A stretch of DNA of 64,000 nt, from contig JAGQON010000001.1 in NCBI GenBank assembly GCA_020427395.1, positions 124,001 through 188,000 of the forward strand, given 5' to 3'. The stretch is from Phycisphaerales bacterium. Its GTDB lineage: Bacteria > Planctomycetota > Phycisphaerae > Phycisphaerales > UBA1924. Numbering within the stretch: position 1 is the first letter of the stretch; each line of letters opens with the position of its first letter. The position numbers and the translations under genes are program-made. A model generated the notes under the pieces. That model saw nothing but the letters and a program-made list of their open reading frames with translations. It ran no database searches and had not been told where the DNA came from. This document shows, piece by piece, positions 42,860-51,634 of the stretch.

Positions 42860-43131
42860 ACAACGACAGCACCACCAAGCCACCCGCCCCGCCAGAACCC
42901 AAGGGCAAGGCCTTCTACGCCAAGCCCAAGTTCATCATGGGCGCCGTCGCGGCCATCATCTTCCTTATCCTGATCTTCCAGAACTGGGACGGCGTGGACC
43001 TCCGCATCCTCTTCTGGAAGCAGGAGGGCGTCCCCGCCGCGATCCCATACCTCGCGTTCTCACTCATCGGCTTCGTGGTCGGCTGGCTCACAAAGCGATC
43101 CCACGCCGCACGCAAGCACGCCAAGAAGTAA
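42856..43131 (+). CDS. LapA-like (DUF1049) membrane protein
   Basis: A 91-residue protein with two helices (FIMGAVAAIIFLILIFQNWDGVDLRILFW and AIPYLAFSLIGFVVGWLTKRS) joined by a short loop containing the FQN...V.I.FW pattern of LapA/DUF1049 proteins. In enterobacteria LapA/YciS joins LapB in controlling lipopolysaccharide synthesis; similar function in a planctomycete is possible but unproven. The basic N-terminal stretch (PEPKGKAFYAKPK) and basic C-terminus would both be cytoplasmic. It is translationally coupled to the upstream gene. Confidence 0.8.
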   Translation: MNNDSTTKPPAPPEPKGKAFYAKPKFIMGAVAAIIFLILIFQNWDGVDLRILFWKQEGVPAAIPYLAFSLIGFVVGWLTKRSHAARKHAKK

Positions 43132-43156
43132 GCCGCGCACCACACAGCAAAAACAA

Positions 43157-43192
43157 CAAGAGCCGGGGCGAGAGATCGTGACCCGGCTCTTG
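43157..43192. terminator. Terminator between LapA-like and PEP-CTERM-like genes
   Basis: CAAGAGCCGGG pairs perfectly with CCCGGCTCTTG around a 14-base loop. Plus strand: TGTGTTGT follows; minus strand: a T-rich TTGTTTTTG follows. It ends the convergent genes at 43131 and 43243, more efficiently on the minus strand. Confidence 0.8.
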
Positions 43193-43242
43193 TGTGTTGT
43201 CGGCGCTTCAGCCAGAAACCATAAGTCCCCAAGACATGGTCT

Positions 43243-43938
43243 TCAGCCGTTGCGACGCCGACGCATGACGCCTGCACTCGCCATGAGCAGCAGCCCGGCC
43301 GTGCCCGGCGCGGGCGTGATCGTGACATTGTCGATCAGCCCGGCGAACACCGTCGAGGTGCCGTCGTCGAAGCGGGCATTGATCGTGAGCGTATCGAAGG
43401 CGATCCCGCTCACGCTGAGCTGATCGCCGATCAGGTTGTCGCGCCCACCCAGATCCGAGATCAGGATCGAGTCGCTGTTGACCAGCATCCCGTCGCGCAT
43501 CGCGAGCATCTCGATGGTGATCCCACCCCACGGGCCGTTCTCAAAGTAGAGCAGGTTCAGCGACGCGGCGGTCTCAAGCTGCCCGGTGCTCATCGAGAAG
43601 GTCGAGAGGATGTTGATCGAGAGGTTGTCGCCCCCGATGAACGATGTGCCCCAGCTGAGCACATTGGTGCCGCTCAGGGTGCCGGGGAAATCGTTGATCG
43701 CCAGCGTGGCGTTCTCGATGATGAAGTCGGTCCCGTATTCGCCCGGCTCGTAGGTCGAGCCGTCCGGGTTGAGCCCCGAGTCGTTGTTCATCCCGAAGAA
43801 AGTGATGCCGCCGTCGCTGAACGATGCGCCGGCGAAGCCCTCGCTGAGGTTCTCAAAGCCGGTGTAGCCGCCGGCGACCGCCAGCCCGCTGCTCAGCGCG
43901 ACCAGAGCGATCGCGATGGTTGTTCTCTTCTGAATCAT
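43243..43938 (-). CDS. Secreted PEP-CTERM-like protein
   Basis: A 231-residue protein with signal peptide MIQKRTTIAIALVALSSGLAVAG and an AAGGAG ribosome site. The mature part is beta-rich and Asp/Gly-rich (GFENLSEGFAGASFSDGGITFF, IAFDTLTINARFDDGTSTVFAGLIDNVTITP), resembling extracellular beta-sandwich domains. It ends PAPGTAGLLLMASAGVMRRRRNG, a sorting tail of the PEP-CTERM sort. It sits 42 bases after the HAF/dockerin gene on the same strand and is probably co-transcribed. Likely exported and retained at the cell surface. No enzyme motif is seen. Confidence 0.8.
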   Translation of the reverse strand: MIQKRTTIAIALVALSSGLAVAGGYTGFENLSEGFAGASFSDGGITFFGMNNDSGLNPDGSTYEPGEYGTDFIIENATLAINDFPGTLSGTNVLSWGTSFIGGDNLSINILSTFSMSTGQLETAASLNLLYFENGPWGGITIEMLAMRDGMLVNSDSILISDLGGRDNLIGDQLSVSGIAFDTLTINARFDDGTSTVFAGLIDNVTITPAPGTAGLLLMASAGVMRRRRNG

Positions 43939-43980
43939 GTCAATCTCCTTGAGTCGTGTTGAATGCCGAGTGTGTGTAGA

Positions 43981-45219
43981 TCAGGGGCAGCCCGCGTTGT
44001 ACGCGCCGAGGAAGGCACTCACATCGAAGAAGTCCCACGAGTCATTGCGATCGAAGTCGACCGACGGGTCCTGGGCGTTGAACAGGCTCAGGAAGGTGCT
44101 CACATCGAAGAAGTCGAGCACGCCGTCGCCGTTGAGGTCCGCCAGGCAGTCCGCGGGTGGCGCGAAACCCTCGATGAGAAACGCGCCGACACTCCCGTCG
44201 AGCAGTCGTCCCCAGCCGACGATGTCGCCGTTGTTGTTCACGCCGGTGGCACGCGAGAGGATCTCGAACTCAGCGCCCTCGCTCAGGAAGTCGTTGAGGT
44301 CGTACATGGTGCCGTCGACCCAGACCCAGGCGCGAGGATCCATGCCCCCGCCGGTGCCGTCCCACGCGTAGCCAACCACCATCCCGCTATCGTTGACGTC
44401 GGCACCCTCGGAGGTGTCGAGCCCGGGAAGCGTGCCCAGCGTCATGACGGGGTCGCGGTCATTACCGGTAAAGATGCAGGCGTTCCAGGTCGCGGTGGTC
44501 GAGCCGTAGCCCGAGTGACCGATGATCATGCCATTGTCGTTGATCGCCCGCGCCTGCGAGAACCAGAACCCGAGTGGGTTGATCAGCGGGTAGTCGTATC
44601 CGCCGCGTCCATCGGGCACCGCGAGCAGCGCATCGTCCGGATCGCCGAAGAAGAACCCGCTGCCGACCAGGTCGCTGGCGTTGTTGATGCCGTAGTTCGC
44701 GCCGCCTGGGTACAGGTCGGTCCCCGCCTGCTGGGCCGGGTTCACCTGATCCCACACAAAGCCGCGAGGGAAGATGCCCGCGGTGATCTTGGCCTGACCA
44801 ACGATCACGCCATCGTCATTGATATCCCACGGAACCGAGGTGCCCGTCGCACCCAGCGCCGAATGCACATCAACCACGCCGCCGCGCCCGTCCCAGAGCG
44901 TCGCGTAGCCCATGCCGTTGCTGTCCTCGCTCACGCCCACGATCACGCCGTTGTTGTTGATCGCGTACGCGTTGCCGGTGACATTGCCGCTCAGCAGCCC
45001 GAGGTTGGTCGCGACGCCCGCCGCATCCCATCGCGTGGGGCGCATCCCAAAGCCCGCGAGCATCGACTGCCCGACGACCTCGCCATTGTCATTGATATCC
45101 TCGGCGAACGCATCGCCGCTCGACAGGGGCATCAGCCGAACAACCGACTGCGCCGCGGCCATGCCGCTCAGTGCGCTCAGCGCGACGATGATGATTCCTG
45201 CCTGTGTTGCCTTCTGCAT
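43981..45219 (-). CDS. HAF-repeat protein with GC-type dockerin tail
   Basis: A 412-residue secreted protein; the start at 45219 gives the signal peptide MQKATQAGIIIVALSALSGMAAA. The body has about seven repeats built on a ININNNGVIVG pattern (AEDINDNGEVVG, YAINNNGVIVG, WDINDDGVIVG, RAINDNGMIIG, ADVNDSGMVVG, TGVNNNGDIVG), typical of HAF-type extracellular repeats. The C-terminus holds two dockerin-like calcium loops, DLNGDGVLDFFDVSTFLSLF and DFDRNDSWDFFDVSAFL, closing with YNAGCP, the GC-type dockerin of planctomycetes. Extracellular and probably calcium-stabilised. The PEP-CTERM-like gene follows it. Confidence 0.88.
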   Translation of the reverse strand: MQKATQAGIIIVALSALSGMAAAQSVVRLMPLSSGDAFAEDINDNGEVVGQSMLAGFGMRPTRWDAAGVATNLGLLSGNVTGNAYAINNNGVIVGVSEDSNGMGYATLWDGRGGVVDVHSALGATGTSVPWDINDDGVIVGQAKITAGIFPRGFVWDQVNPAQQAGTDLYPGGANYGINNASDLVGSGFFFGDPDDALLAVPDGRGGYDYPLINPLGFWFSQARAINDNGMIIGHSGYGSTTATWNACIFTGNDRDPVMTLGTLPGLDTSEGADVNDSGMVVGYAWDGTGGGMDPRAWVWVDGTMYDLNDFLSEGAEFEILSRATGVNNNGDIVGWGRLLDGSVGAFLIEGFAPPADCLADLNGDGVLDFFDVSTFLSLFNAQDPSVDFDRNDSWDFFDVSAFLGAYNAGCP

Positions 45220-45478
45220 CGTGTTCTCCTGGACCCCGTTGACGCTTTGTCCATACGCCTGCACACGCGGCGCGTTCCATTTCATTGAGATCAATATATT
45301 GAAAACTGACTTGAAATCAACAGTGAAATCATTTAGGATGGCAAAAAAGATCCGGTGCTCACGCTGAATCATCATTGGGAGCCCAAAATCCACGATTTCA
45401 GAACGAGAAAACATGACCCCAACCAATCTTGGGCCACATATTCCGATTTCAAATCACACCGCGGTGCCCCCAACGGGT

Positions 45479-46759
45479 ATGGTGCGAGTCATGCCCGATG
45501 CCGCTGTGACGCCCAAGCCCCGCTCGATCCCCAAGCCGCTCACCAGCGATGAACGCGCCCTGTGCGAGCGGGTCGCGGCCCGCCTCCATTCCGACCTTGG
45601 GACACTCGTGGCCCAGCTGCCCGAATCGGTCCAGTCCGGCTCGGGCATGGCCAAGCATCTGGGCATCGTCCGTAACACCACCCAGCGTGTCGCCCACGCC
45701 CTGCGAGATCAGCTCCCCAGCACCCAGACCCTCGTCAAGCTGCCCGGCGTCAAAGGCCTCGAACAGATGCTCGAAGCCATGCAAGCCGTCGGCCTCCCCA
45801 GACAATCCATCGAGATCGCCCAGATCGCCGTCACCCAGTTCGACCAGCTCATCAATACCCTCGCGGGATCGCACACCAAGCTGGCAGCCCGCATCAACGC
45901 CCCCGACAGCACCGACAGCGAGCACGGTCTTGGCGCCATCGAACAGCGGCAAGCGCTCTTCCGATCGGCCATCGGCGTCACCGGGCGCTCGGCCCAGACG
46001 GGCATCAGTCTCTACGCCTTCCGACGATCGCCAGAGAACCCCGAGGTCCTCCAGCGTGCCCTCGCATCCGGGCTCCTGCAGACCACCATCGTGCCCGGTG
46101 GCATGCCCGTCGTCATCCGGGCCGGCGACACCCTCCAGTGGGATGACCCCGAGAATCGCTCTTTCGACCTGCTCGATGATTCCAAGCCCGAGGGCAACAC
46201 ACCACAGGCGCTGATCAAGGAGTTCACCACGCACCCGCTGCCGACAGTCAGCTCGCAGGGCAGCGCCGACAACCTCGTCCAGGTCATCGACCCGGCCCAA
46301 CTCGACGGCCCGCAGACCCTCGATGTCATCACCGCCATGCGAGCCAACCACCCCTTCACCGATCCGCAGACCGGCAAGGTCACGCTCGATGAAGTCTGGT
46401 CGCTTGTCAACTGCCCGACCGCCCAGCTCATCTTCGATGTGTATCTCCATCGAGAGCTCGAACGGATGGTGCGACCGACGATTGATGCCCAGCTCTGGTA
46501 TCCCAACCTCTCATCGCCCGGCGGGCAGCGCTGGATCACCCGCTACCCCTCTCCGCCCCGCCTCGAACTGCTCGGTGAGGGGCTCGCCCGGGCCCAGACC
46601 AAGCTGCACCCCCGGCACTCTGAGCTCACCCGCCTCTTCTTCGATCGCCTCGGTTGGGACCCGAGTGACTATGTAGGCTTCCGTTGCGAGGTGATCTATC
46701 CGATCTGGCGCGCGGGCTACTGCATGAGCTTCCAGCCGGTCGTCAGCGACGAGCGTTGA
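45479..46759 (+). CDS. Unrecognised 426-residue protein
   Basis: About 426 residues from ATG 45479; ATG 45491 or an earlier ATG at 45413 are possible starts, as no clear ribosome site decides. No signal peptide, membrane helix or known enzyme motif. The N-terminal part has helices with a possible HTH-like pair (MAKHLGIVRNTTQRVAHALRDQL), and VKGLEQMLEAMQAVGLPRQSIEIAQIAV. The C-terminal part has aromatic and Trp-rich segments (LWYPNLSSPGGQRWITRYPSPPRLELLGE). It looks like a cytoplasmic protein of two domains. It is divergent from the HAF protein gene. Confidence 0.65.
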   Translation: MVRVMPDAAVTPKPRSIPKPLTSDERALCERVAARLHSDLGTLVAQLPESVQSGSGMAKHLGIVRNTTQRVAHALRDQLPSTQTLVKLPGVKGLEQMLEAMQAVGLPRQSIEIAQIAVTQFDQLINTLAGSHTKLAARINAPDSTDSEHGLGAIEQRQALFRSAIGVTGRSAQTGISLYAFRRSPENPEVLQRALASGLLQTTIVPGGMPVVIRAGDTLQWDDPENRSFDLLDDSKPEGNTPQALIKEFTTHPLPTVSSQGSADNLVQVIDPAQLDGPQTLDVITAMRANHPFTDPQTGKVTLDEVWSLVNCPTAQLIFDVYLHRELERMVRPTIDAQLWYPNLSSPGGQRWITRYPSPPRLELLGEGLARAQTKLHPRHSELTRLFFDRLGWDPSDYVGFRCEVIYPIWRAGYCMSFQPVVSDER

Positions 46760-46865
46760 TACCGCCCCAGGCTGTGAATTCTCTTCGGATTTCTTGCGAT
46801 TGAGTCTCAACAAGCGTAAACTCTCTTGGCAGAAGCCCATTTCAGGGCGATGAGCCGGGGTGAGC

Positions 46866-47156
46866 ATGACGCAACAGACACACAGCACGACCGAGAACAC
46901 CATGAGCCAAGCGGTCTCAATTCCGCTGACCCAGCTCCCGCGCGGCAAGCGTGCAACGGTCAATGCCGCCGATCTCGACGAGCAGGACGGCAAGATGCTG
47001 CGTGCGATGGGGCTCCGCCCCGACGCTTCGATCCAGATGTGTCGCCTCGGCGAGCCGTGCATCGTGTCGCTCAGCGGCGCGTGCGGCGGCGGGTGCCGCA
47101 TCGGGCTCGCCAAAGACATCGCCTCGCGCGTCATGGTCACGCCGCACTCGAACTGA
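46866..47156 (+). CDS. feoA: Ferrous iron transport protein A
   Basis: A 96-residue SH3-like protein. ATG 46866 is used here; a GTG 6 bases earlier and an ATG at 46902 are alternatives. SIPLTQLPRGKRATVNAADLD and MGLRPDASIQMCRLGEPCIVSL are the FeoA core, which binds and regulates FeoB. The Cys-rich ACGGGCRIGLAKDIASRVMV end is a little unusual. feoB begins 15 bases downstream on the same strand, so they form one operon. Confidence 0.92.
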   Translation: MTQQTHSTTENTMSQAVSIPLTQLPRGKRATVNAADLDEQDGKMLRAMGLRPDASIQMCRLGEPCIVSLSGACGGGCRIGLAKDIASRVMVTPHSN

Positions 47157-47171
47157 TCGGTCCCCAGCGCG

Positions 47172-49157
47172 ATGAGCAGCGAAAGCCCCGCGTCCAGCCC
47201 GATCACGCGTCATCGCACCATCGCCGTGCTCGGCAACCCCAATGTCGGCAAGACCACGCTCTTCAACCGCATCGTCGGCATCCGCGCCAAGACCGCCAAC
47301 TTCCCCGGCACCACCCAGGAAGCCCGCGTCGCGCACATCACCCGCAAGGAAGCCGACGCCACGATCGAATCGGTCCTGATCGATCTCCCCGGTATCTACT
47401 CGCTCAACCTCGATCTCTCCGAGTCCCGCGTCTGCGCCCAGTGCCTCGACGGTACCGCCGCACCCAGCGGTGAAGAAGCTCACAAGCCAGACGCGCTGCT
47501 CGTCGTGCTCGATGCCACCAATCTGATGCGCAACCTCACGATCGTCGCCGAGTCGATCGATCGGCGACTGCCGACCGTGGTGGCCGTCAACATGATCGAC
47601 GCCGCCCGCCGACGCGGCATCGGCATCGACGCCAAACGCCTCAGCGAGATGCTCGGCTGCGAAGTCGTCGTCTGCTCCGCACGCACCGGCGAGGGCATCG
47701 ACGAGCTGATGCACGCGCTCCGCAATGCCCGAGTCCCAGACCGATCCGCACCGAGCGACCAGCAGGGCATCGAGCGATGGTCGCAGGATGTCTACCTCAA
47801 CGCCTGCGCACCGCTGGACACGCTCGACGACGACCATGTGACCGACCGCCTCGATCGCGCCTTCACCCACCCGATCCTCGGCGTCTGCTCGTTTGCGCTG
47901 GTCATGACCGGGCTCTTCTATGTGATCTTCAAGCTCGCCGCCTACCCCATGGACTGGATCGATGGCTGGTTCGGCGTACTCGGCGGCTGGGTTGGGAGCT
48001 TGCTCCCCGATGGCGCGATCAAGGACCTGCTCGTCGATGGCGTGATCGCCGGCGTCGGCGGCACCGTCATCTTCCTCCCGCAGATCTGCCTGCTCTTCTT
48101 CCTGCTCGCGCTGCTCGAGGGCACCGGCTACCTCGCACGGGCGGCCTTCGTAATTGATCGCCTGCTCCGCCCGTTCGGGCTCTCGGGGCACGCCTTCGTA
48201 CCACTGCTCTCATCGCACGCGTGCGCGATCCCCGGCATCATGGCGACTCGTGCCATCCCCGACCGACGCGACCGACTGGCCGCGATCCTCATTGCGCCAT
48301 TCATGAGCTGCACCGCCCGCATACCCGTCTATGTCCTGCTCATCGGGATCCTCTTTCCCGCCCGGCCCAGCATGCAGGCCATCGCGTTCACCGGCTGCTA
48401 TGTGCTTGGTGCCAGTGGGGGATTGCTCACCTCGCTGCTCGCACGCCGAACCATCCTGAAGGGGCGATCACGCCCCATGGCCCTGGAACTGCCCAGCTAC
48501 CGCATCCCCGATCTCAAGTCCGCGCTCCTGCTCACCTACGACCGCGGCATGGTCTTCCTCAAGAAGGCCGGCACGCTCATCGTCGCGATCTCGATCGTGC
48601 TCTGGTGGCTGGGTGCTTATCCCAAGTATGAGACTCCGACGCTGGTGCAGACACAGATTGGGCCGCATATGAGCGAACAGGAGGTCGCCGAGGCCGAACG
48701 GTTCAACGCCGAGCAGCTCGAGCTCTTCAAGGAATCGCTGCCCAGCTACAAGACATTCCTCGATCAGATTGGCGGCTTCGTCCAGCCCGTCTTCGCGCCA
48801 CTGGGCTACAACGACCAGCTCACCGTCGGCGTGCTCGCCAGCTTCGCCGCTCGCGAGGTCTTCGTCTCGACCATGGCCATCCAGGTCGCGGGCTACGACG
48901 ATATCGACGAAGAGGGCGTGCTGTTCCTCATCGAAAACGCCCGCCGCAAGGACGGCACGCTGATGTTCAACACGCCCACGGCCTGGTCGCTGCTCGTGTT
49001 CTATGTCTTCGCCTCGCTGTGCCTGCCGACCACCGTCGTCACGGCCAAGGAATCGGGCGCATGGCGGTGGGCCTTCCTGCAGCTGGGCTGGATGTCCTTC
49101 GTGGCCTACGCAGGGGCGCTGGCCGCGTATAACATCGCGCTGATGGTGGGGGGGTAA
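47172..49157 (+). CDS. feoB: Ferrous iron transporter FeoB
   Basis: A 661-residue Fe(II) importer. The cytosolic GTPase part shows G1 GNPNVGKTTLFN, the G2 NFPGTT loop, G3 DLPGIYSL, G4 VNMID and G5 CSARTGEGI. Helical linker then membrane domain with about 8 helices, including two gating regions (GTVIFLPQICLLFFLLALLEGTGYLARAAF and FLIENARR). SSHACAIPGIMATRAIPDRRDR is the conserved FeoB motif with Cys near the pore. It is shorter than the Escherichia coli form but fits the compact bacterial class. Operon: feoA, feoB and a small Cys-rich peptide. Confidence 0.97.
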   Translation: MSSESPASSPITRHRTIAVLGNPNVGKTTLFNRIVGIRAKTANFPGTTQEARVAHITRKEADATIESVLIDLPGIYSLNLDLSESRVCAQCLDGTAAPSGEEAHKPDALLVVLDATNLMRNLTIVAESIDRRLPTVVAVNMIDAARRRGIGIDAKRLSEMLGCEVVVCSARTGEGIDELMHALRNARVPDRSAPSDQQGIERWSQDVYLNACAPLDTLDDDHVTDRLDRAFTHPILGVCSFALVMTGLFYVIFKLAAYPMDWIDGWFGVLGGWVGSLLPDGAIKDLLVDGVIAGVGGTVIFLPQICLLFFLLALLEGTGYLARAAFVIDRLLRPFGLSGHAFVPLLSSHACAIPGIMATRAIPDRRDRLAAILIAPFMSCTARIPVYVLLIGILFPARPSMQAIAFTGCYVLGASGGLLTSLLARRTILKGRSRPMALELPSYRIPDLKSALLLTYDRGMVFLKKAGTLIVAISIVLWWLGAYPKYETPTLVQTQIGPHMSEQEVAEAERFNAEQLELFKESLPSYKTFLDQIGGFVQPVFAPLGYNDQLTVGVLASFAAREVFVSTMAIQVAGYDDIDEEGVLFLIENARRKDGTLMFNTPTAWSLLVFYVFASLCLPTTVVTAKESGAWRWAFLQLGWMSFVAYAGALAAYNIALMVGG

Positions 49158-49160
49158 GCG

Positions 49161-49337
49161 ATGCCGTGGACCGATTGGCAGTTCTGGGTCGTGACCATCG
49201 TCGCGATCGTCGCGCTGTTCGTGCTCTACCGCGTGCTCGTGCCCCGCAAAAAGGGCAAGCGAACGAACCTGACCGTGTCCGCACAGAAGAAGAGCGACGC
49301 GTGTAAGGACGGCGATTCGGGCTGCGGCTGCTCATAA
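49161..49337 (+). CDS. FeoB-associated Cys-rich membrane peptide (FeoC-like position)
   Basis: A 58-residue gene 3 bases after feoB. It starts MPWTDWQFWVVTIVAIVALF, giving one transmembrane helix, then a basic Lys/Arg stretch and a Cys-rich tail, DACKDGDSGCGCS. This is the plan of the FeoB-associated Cys-rich membrane proteins found next to feoB in many phyla. A role in FeoB stability or iron handling is inferred from position; it is not the winged-helix FeoC. Confidence 0.85.
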   Translation: MPWTDWQFWVVTIVAIVALFVLYRVLVPRKKGKRTNLTVSAQKKSDACKDGDSGCGCS

Positions 49338-49448
49338 CTCCCCCGTTTGGTGGTGTGCTTTCTCAACGCAGTTTCATTTTGCCTTCATCGCTGCTTCGTG
49401 CGCAGAGGGCAGTATGTGTATGCCTTGAGATTTGAAAGGAGCAACACC

Positions 49449-49793
49449 ATGAAAACCATCGACGCAGACCAGCTCAGACAGTTCATCGCCGCCGATCGGC
49501 GCGGCCCGGTTGTCAATGTCCTCGACAAGTCCGACTACGAGGCGAAGCACATCCCCGGCTCGATCAACATCCCTGTCGGGGGTGACAACTTCACCGATCG
49601 CATCAGCAGCCATGTCCAGACCAAGGACACGCCGGTTGTTGTCTACTGCGCCAGCAGGGAATGCGATGCCTCCGAACGGGCGGCCGAACAGCTCGAGAAC
49701 GCCGGCTTCACCAATGTTCAGGACTACGCCCCCGGCGTGAAGGGCTGGGAGAACAAGGGCTACCAGCTGCAGGGGACAGCGGTTTCCAGCTGA
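49449..49793 (+). CDS. Rhodanese-domain protein
   Basis: A 114-residue single-domain rhodanese starting MKTIDADQLRQFIAADRRG after an AAAGGAG site. GSINIPVGGDNF and the active-site loop VVYCASRECDASERAAEQL give Cys67 as the likely sulfur-accepting nucleophile. NVQDYAPGVKGWENKGY closes the fold. It may transfer sulfane sulfur or act in cyanide or redox metabolism; the partner is not visible. Cytoplasmic with no signal peptide. It follows the feo cluster but has a 111-base gap and its own upstream region. Confidence 0.9.
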   Translation: MKTIDADQLRQFIAADRRGPVVNVLDKSDYEAKHIPGSINIPVGGDNFTDRISSHVQTKDTPVVVYCASRECDASERAAEQLENAGFTNVQDYAPGVKGWENKGYQLQGTAVSS

Positions 49794-49828
49794 CCAACGA
49801 CAAACTCAGCGATCGGACCATCGACGCG

Positions 49829-49867
49829 ACGGGGGCGGCCAGCAACTGGTCGTCCCCGTTTCTTTTT
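49829..49867 (+). terminator. Terminator after rhodanese gene
   Basis: ACGGGG-G-CG and CCAG pair with CTGG and CG-T-CCCCGT (49829-49858) around a CAA loop, with small bulges, and TTCTTTTTATG follows. Confidence 0.75.
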
Positions 49868-49906
49868 ATGTAAAGAACCAGGCACGCGAGTGGTCGTATA
49901 TCACCC

Positions 49907-50422
49907 ATGCAGGAATGGCGAACCACATCGGGCGCGATCGCAATCATTCTCTGGGTGTTGATCCTGAATACGGGAGTGTTCGGCTGTGGACTCAATGACA
50001 CAACAGTCGGATTGCCTGATAATTACAAAGTCATATTTGAGGGCGATCGTGGCGGCTGGATTTTCGATCCTGCCGGTCATGAGATCGAAGAACTCAATGT
50101 CATCGATTTGAATTGGCAAGACTGGTATATCTACGGGCGATCTCAGCAAAGTCCATCACATGGCGACCGGTATCACTGGTTCATCCTCAACACCTCATCG
50201 AGATCTATTGAGGGATTCACATCGCGTGATGAATGGGAGCGGCAACTCGCTCAACACTATATTTTCAACACAGACCTCAAGTCGCATGGCGACCTCCGCA
50301 GAGAAAAAGCGGTATTCAGAGCAGTCATGTTGCTGTTCGCATCCCTCTGGATCGGAGCTTGTGTCATTGGGTTCCGTCAGCATCGTCGAGCCCGCCAATA
50401 TCGTCAGGCTGAAACCGTATGA
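49907..50422 (+). CDS. Lipoprotein-like membrane protein, paralogue 1
   Basis: A 171-residue protein. A hydrophobic N-terminal signal ends at a lipobox-like TGVFGC (Cys27), then TTVGLPDNYKVIFEGDRGG opens a beta-rich extracytoplasmic part with RYHWFILNTSSRSIEGFTSRDEWERQL. A C-terminal helix (AVMLLFASLWIGACVIGF) and an Arg-rich end follow. The paralogue at 50419 has the same plan and the same Cys27, with GCGN..VGLPNGY and [24 protein letters not shown]. Its TGA overlaps that gene's ATG. Function unknown; a planctomycete-type surface lipoprotein is inferred. Confidence 0.65.
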   Translation: MQEWRTTSGAIAIILWVLILNTGVFGCGLNDTTVGLPDNYKVIFEGDRGGWIFDPAGHEIEELNVIDLNWQDWYIYGRSQQSPSHGDRYHWFILNTSSRSIEGFTSRDEWERQLAQHYIFNTDLKSHGDLRREKAVFRAVMLLFASLWIGACVIGFRQHRRARQYRQAETV

Positions 50423-50964
50423 GTAACTGGCTTTCACCAACAGGCACTCTCGCGATCACGCTCTGGTTGCTGATCATGTTCTCCGGGGCGTTCGGGTGCG
50501 GCAATGATGGCCCGGACAGCGTTGGGCTCCCAAACGGCTACACCCTCTCGTCTTGGGACTGGGAAGAGACATGGGTTGAGGACAGCAACGGAGAGCGCAT
50601 CGGAGATGGACACTTTTCCATCTTGAAGTGCCAAGTTGAGAGCGATCTGTTTTACGGTGTCTATCACGACCATCACCGGAGAGATCAACGCATCCGTGCC
50701 TACTTCATCATCGACACTGCTCGCGACAAGTACCAGCCGTTCATGGACAAAGCGGAGTGGGAGAAGGTTCTCAATGACTTGGGAGGTGTGGAGAGTCCAG
50801 CCCTCATCCCGGTCGGTGACTTTGCCAGCGTAGACATGACGGCAGGCGCCCGTCTCCTAGGGCGGTTGGTTATTGGCACCGTCATCGGGACACTGATATT
50901 CATTATCTTGGTCCTATGGGGTTGTGAGCGTGCCCGCCGACGCGCTTTCAGGCATCGTCTATAA
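50419..50964 (+). CDS. Lipoprotein-like membrane protein, paralogue 2
   Basis: A 181-residue protein coupled to paralogue 1 through ATGA. A signal [20 protein letters not shown] is followed by the lipobox GAFGC (Cys27), then a beta-rich part with [28 protein letters not shown] and [18 protein letters not shown], and a C-terminal helix ([21 protein letters not shown]) and basic tail. The shared order of motifs and the same Cys27 show it arose by duplication of the gene at 49907. Both could be lipidated or double-anchored. CoA-transferase subunit B starts only 8 bases later. Confidence 0.65.
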   Translation: MSNWLSPTGTLAITLWLLIMFSGAFGCGNDGPDSVGLPNGYTLSSWDWEETWVEDSNGERIGDGHFSILKCQVESDLFYGVYHDHHRRDQRIRAYFIIDTARDKYQPFMDKAEWEKVLNDLGGVESPALIPVGDFASVDMTAGARLLGRLVIGTVIGTLIFIILVLWGCERARRRAFRHRL

Positions 50965-50971
50965 TCCCTAC

Positions 50972-51634
50972 ATGCCACTCACACGCGATGAAATCACCAA
51001 ACGCGCCGCCAAGGAACTCCACGACGGCTTCGTCGTCAACCTCGGCATCGGGATGCCCACGCTCGTCGCCAACCACATCCCCGAGGGGATGCAGGTCTGG
51101 CTGCAGTCTGAAAATGGATTGCTCGGCATCGGCCCATTCCCGACCGAGGACAAGGTCGATGCCGACCTCATCAACGCCGGCAAGCAGACCATCACGGCCG
51201 TCCCCGGCGCGTCCTCCTTCGCCTCGTCCCAGTCCTTCGCCATGATCCGCGGCGGGCACATCGACATGTGCATCCTCGGCGCTATGCAGATATCCCAGGA
51301 GGGCGACATCGCCAACTGGATGATCCCCGGCAAGATGATCAAGGGCATGGGCGGCGCCATGGACCTCGTCGCCGGCGTCAAGAAGGTCGTCGTCACCATG
51401 GACCATTGCGCCAAGGACGGCTCCCCCAAGATCCTCAAGGAATGCAACCTGCCGCTCACCGGCAAGAACTGCATCGATATGATCATCACCGATCTGTGCG
51501 TCCTCGAGTTCGACGAAGCAAAGAAGCGCTTCAAGCTCACCGAGCTCGCCCCGGGTGTGACGGTTGAGGAAGTCCTCGAAAAGACCGAGGCCGAGATCAT
51601 CACGAGTGATGAGCCGGCGGTGGTGAGCGTGTGA
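50972..51634 (+). CDS. scoB: 3-oxoacid CoA-transferase subunit B
   Basis: A 220-residue protein starting [20 protein letters not shown]. It carries the beta-subunit signature [36 protein letters not shown], with the catalytic Glu in SENG that forms the CoA thioester. [28 protein letters not shown] and [22 protein letters not shown] segments are conserved. It must pair with the A subunit encoded at 41047, so the two chains are made from distant genes. The end overlaps a GTG start of the next gene. Confidence 0.93.
   Translation: MPLTRDEITKRAAKELHDGFVVNLGIGMPTLVANHIPEGMQVWLQSENGLLGIGPFPTEDKVDADLINAGKQTITAVPGASSFASSQSFAMIRGGHIDMCILGAMQISQEGDIANWMIPGKMIKGMGGAMDLVAGVKKVVVTMDHCAKDGSPKILKECNLPLTGKNCIDMIITDLCVLEFDEAKKRFKLTELAPGVTVEEVLEKTEAEIITSDEPAVVSV

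Noticed and set aside
46917..48191. 424-residue minus-strand frame over feoA-feoB
   Set aside because: Antisense shadow; feoA and feoB have clear family motifs on the other strand.
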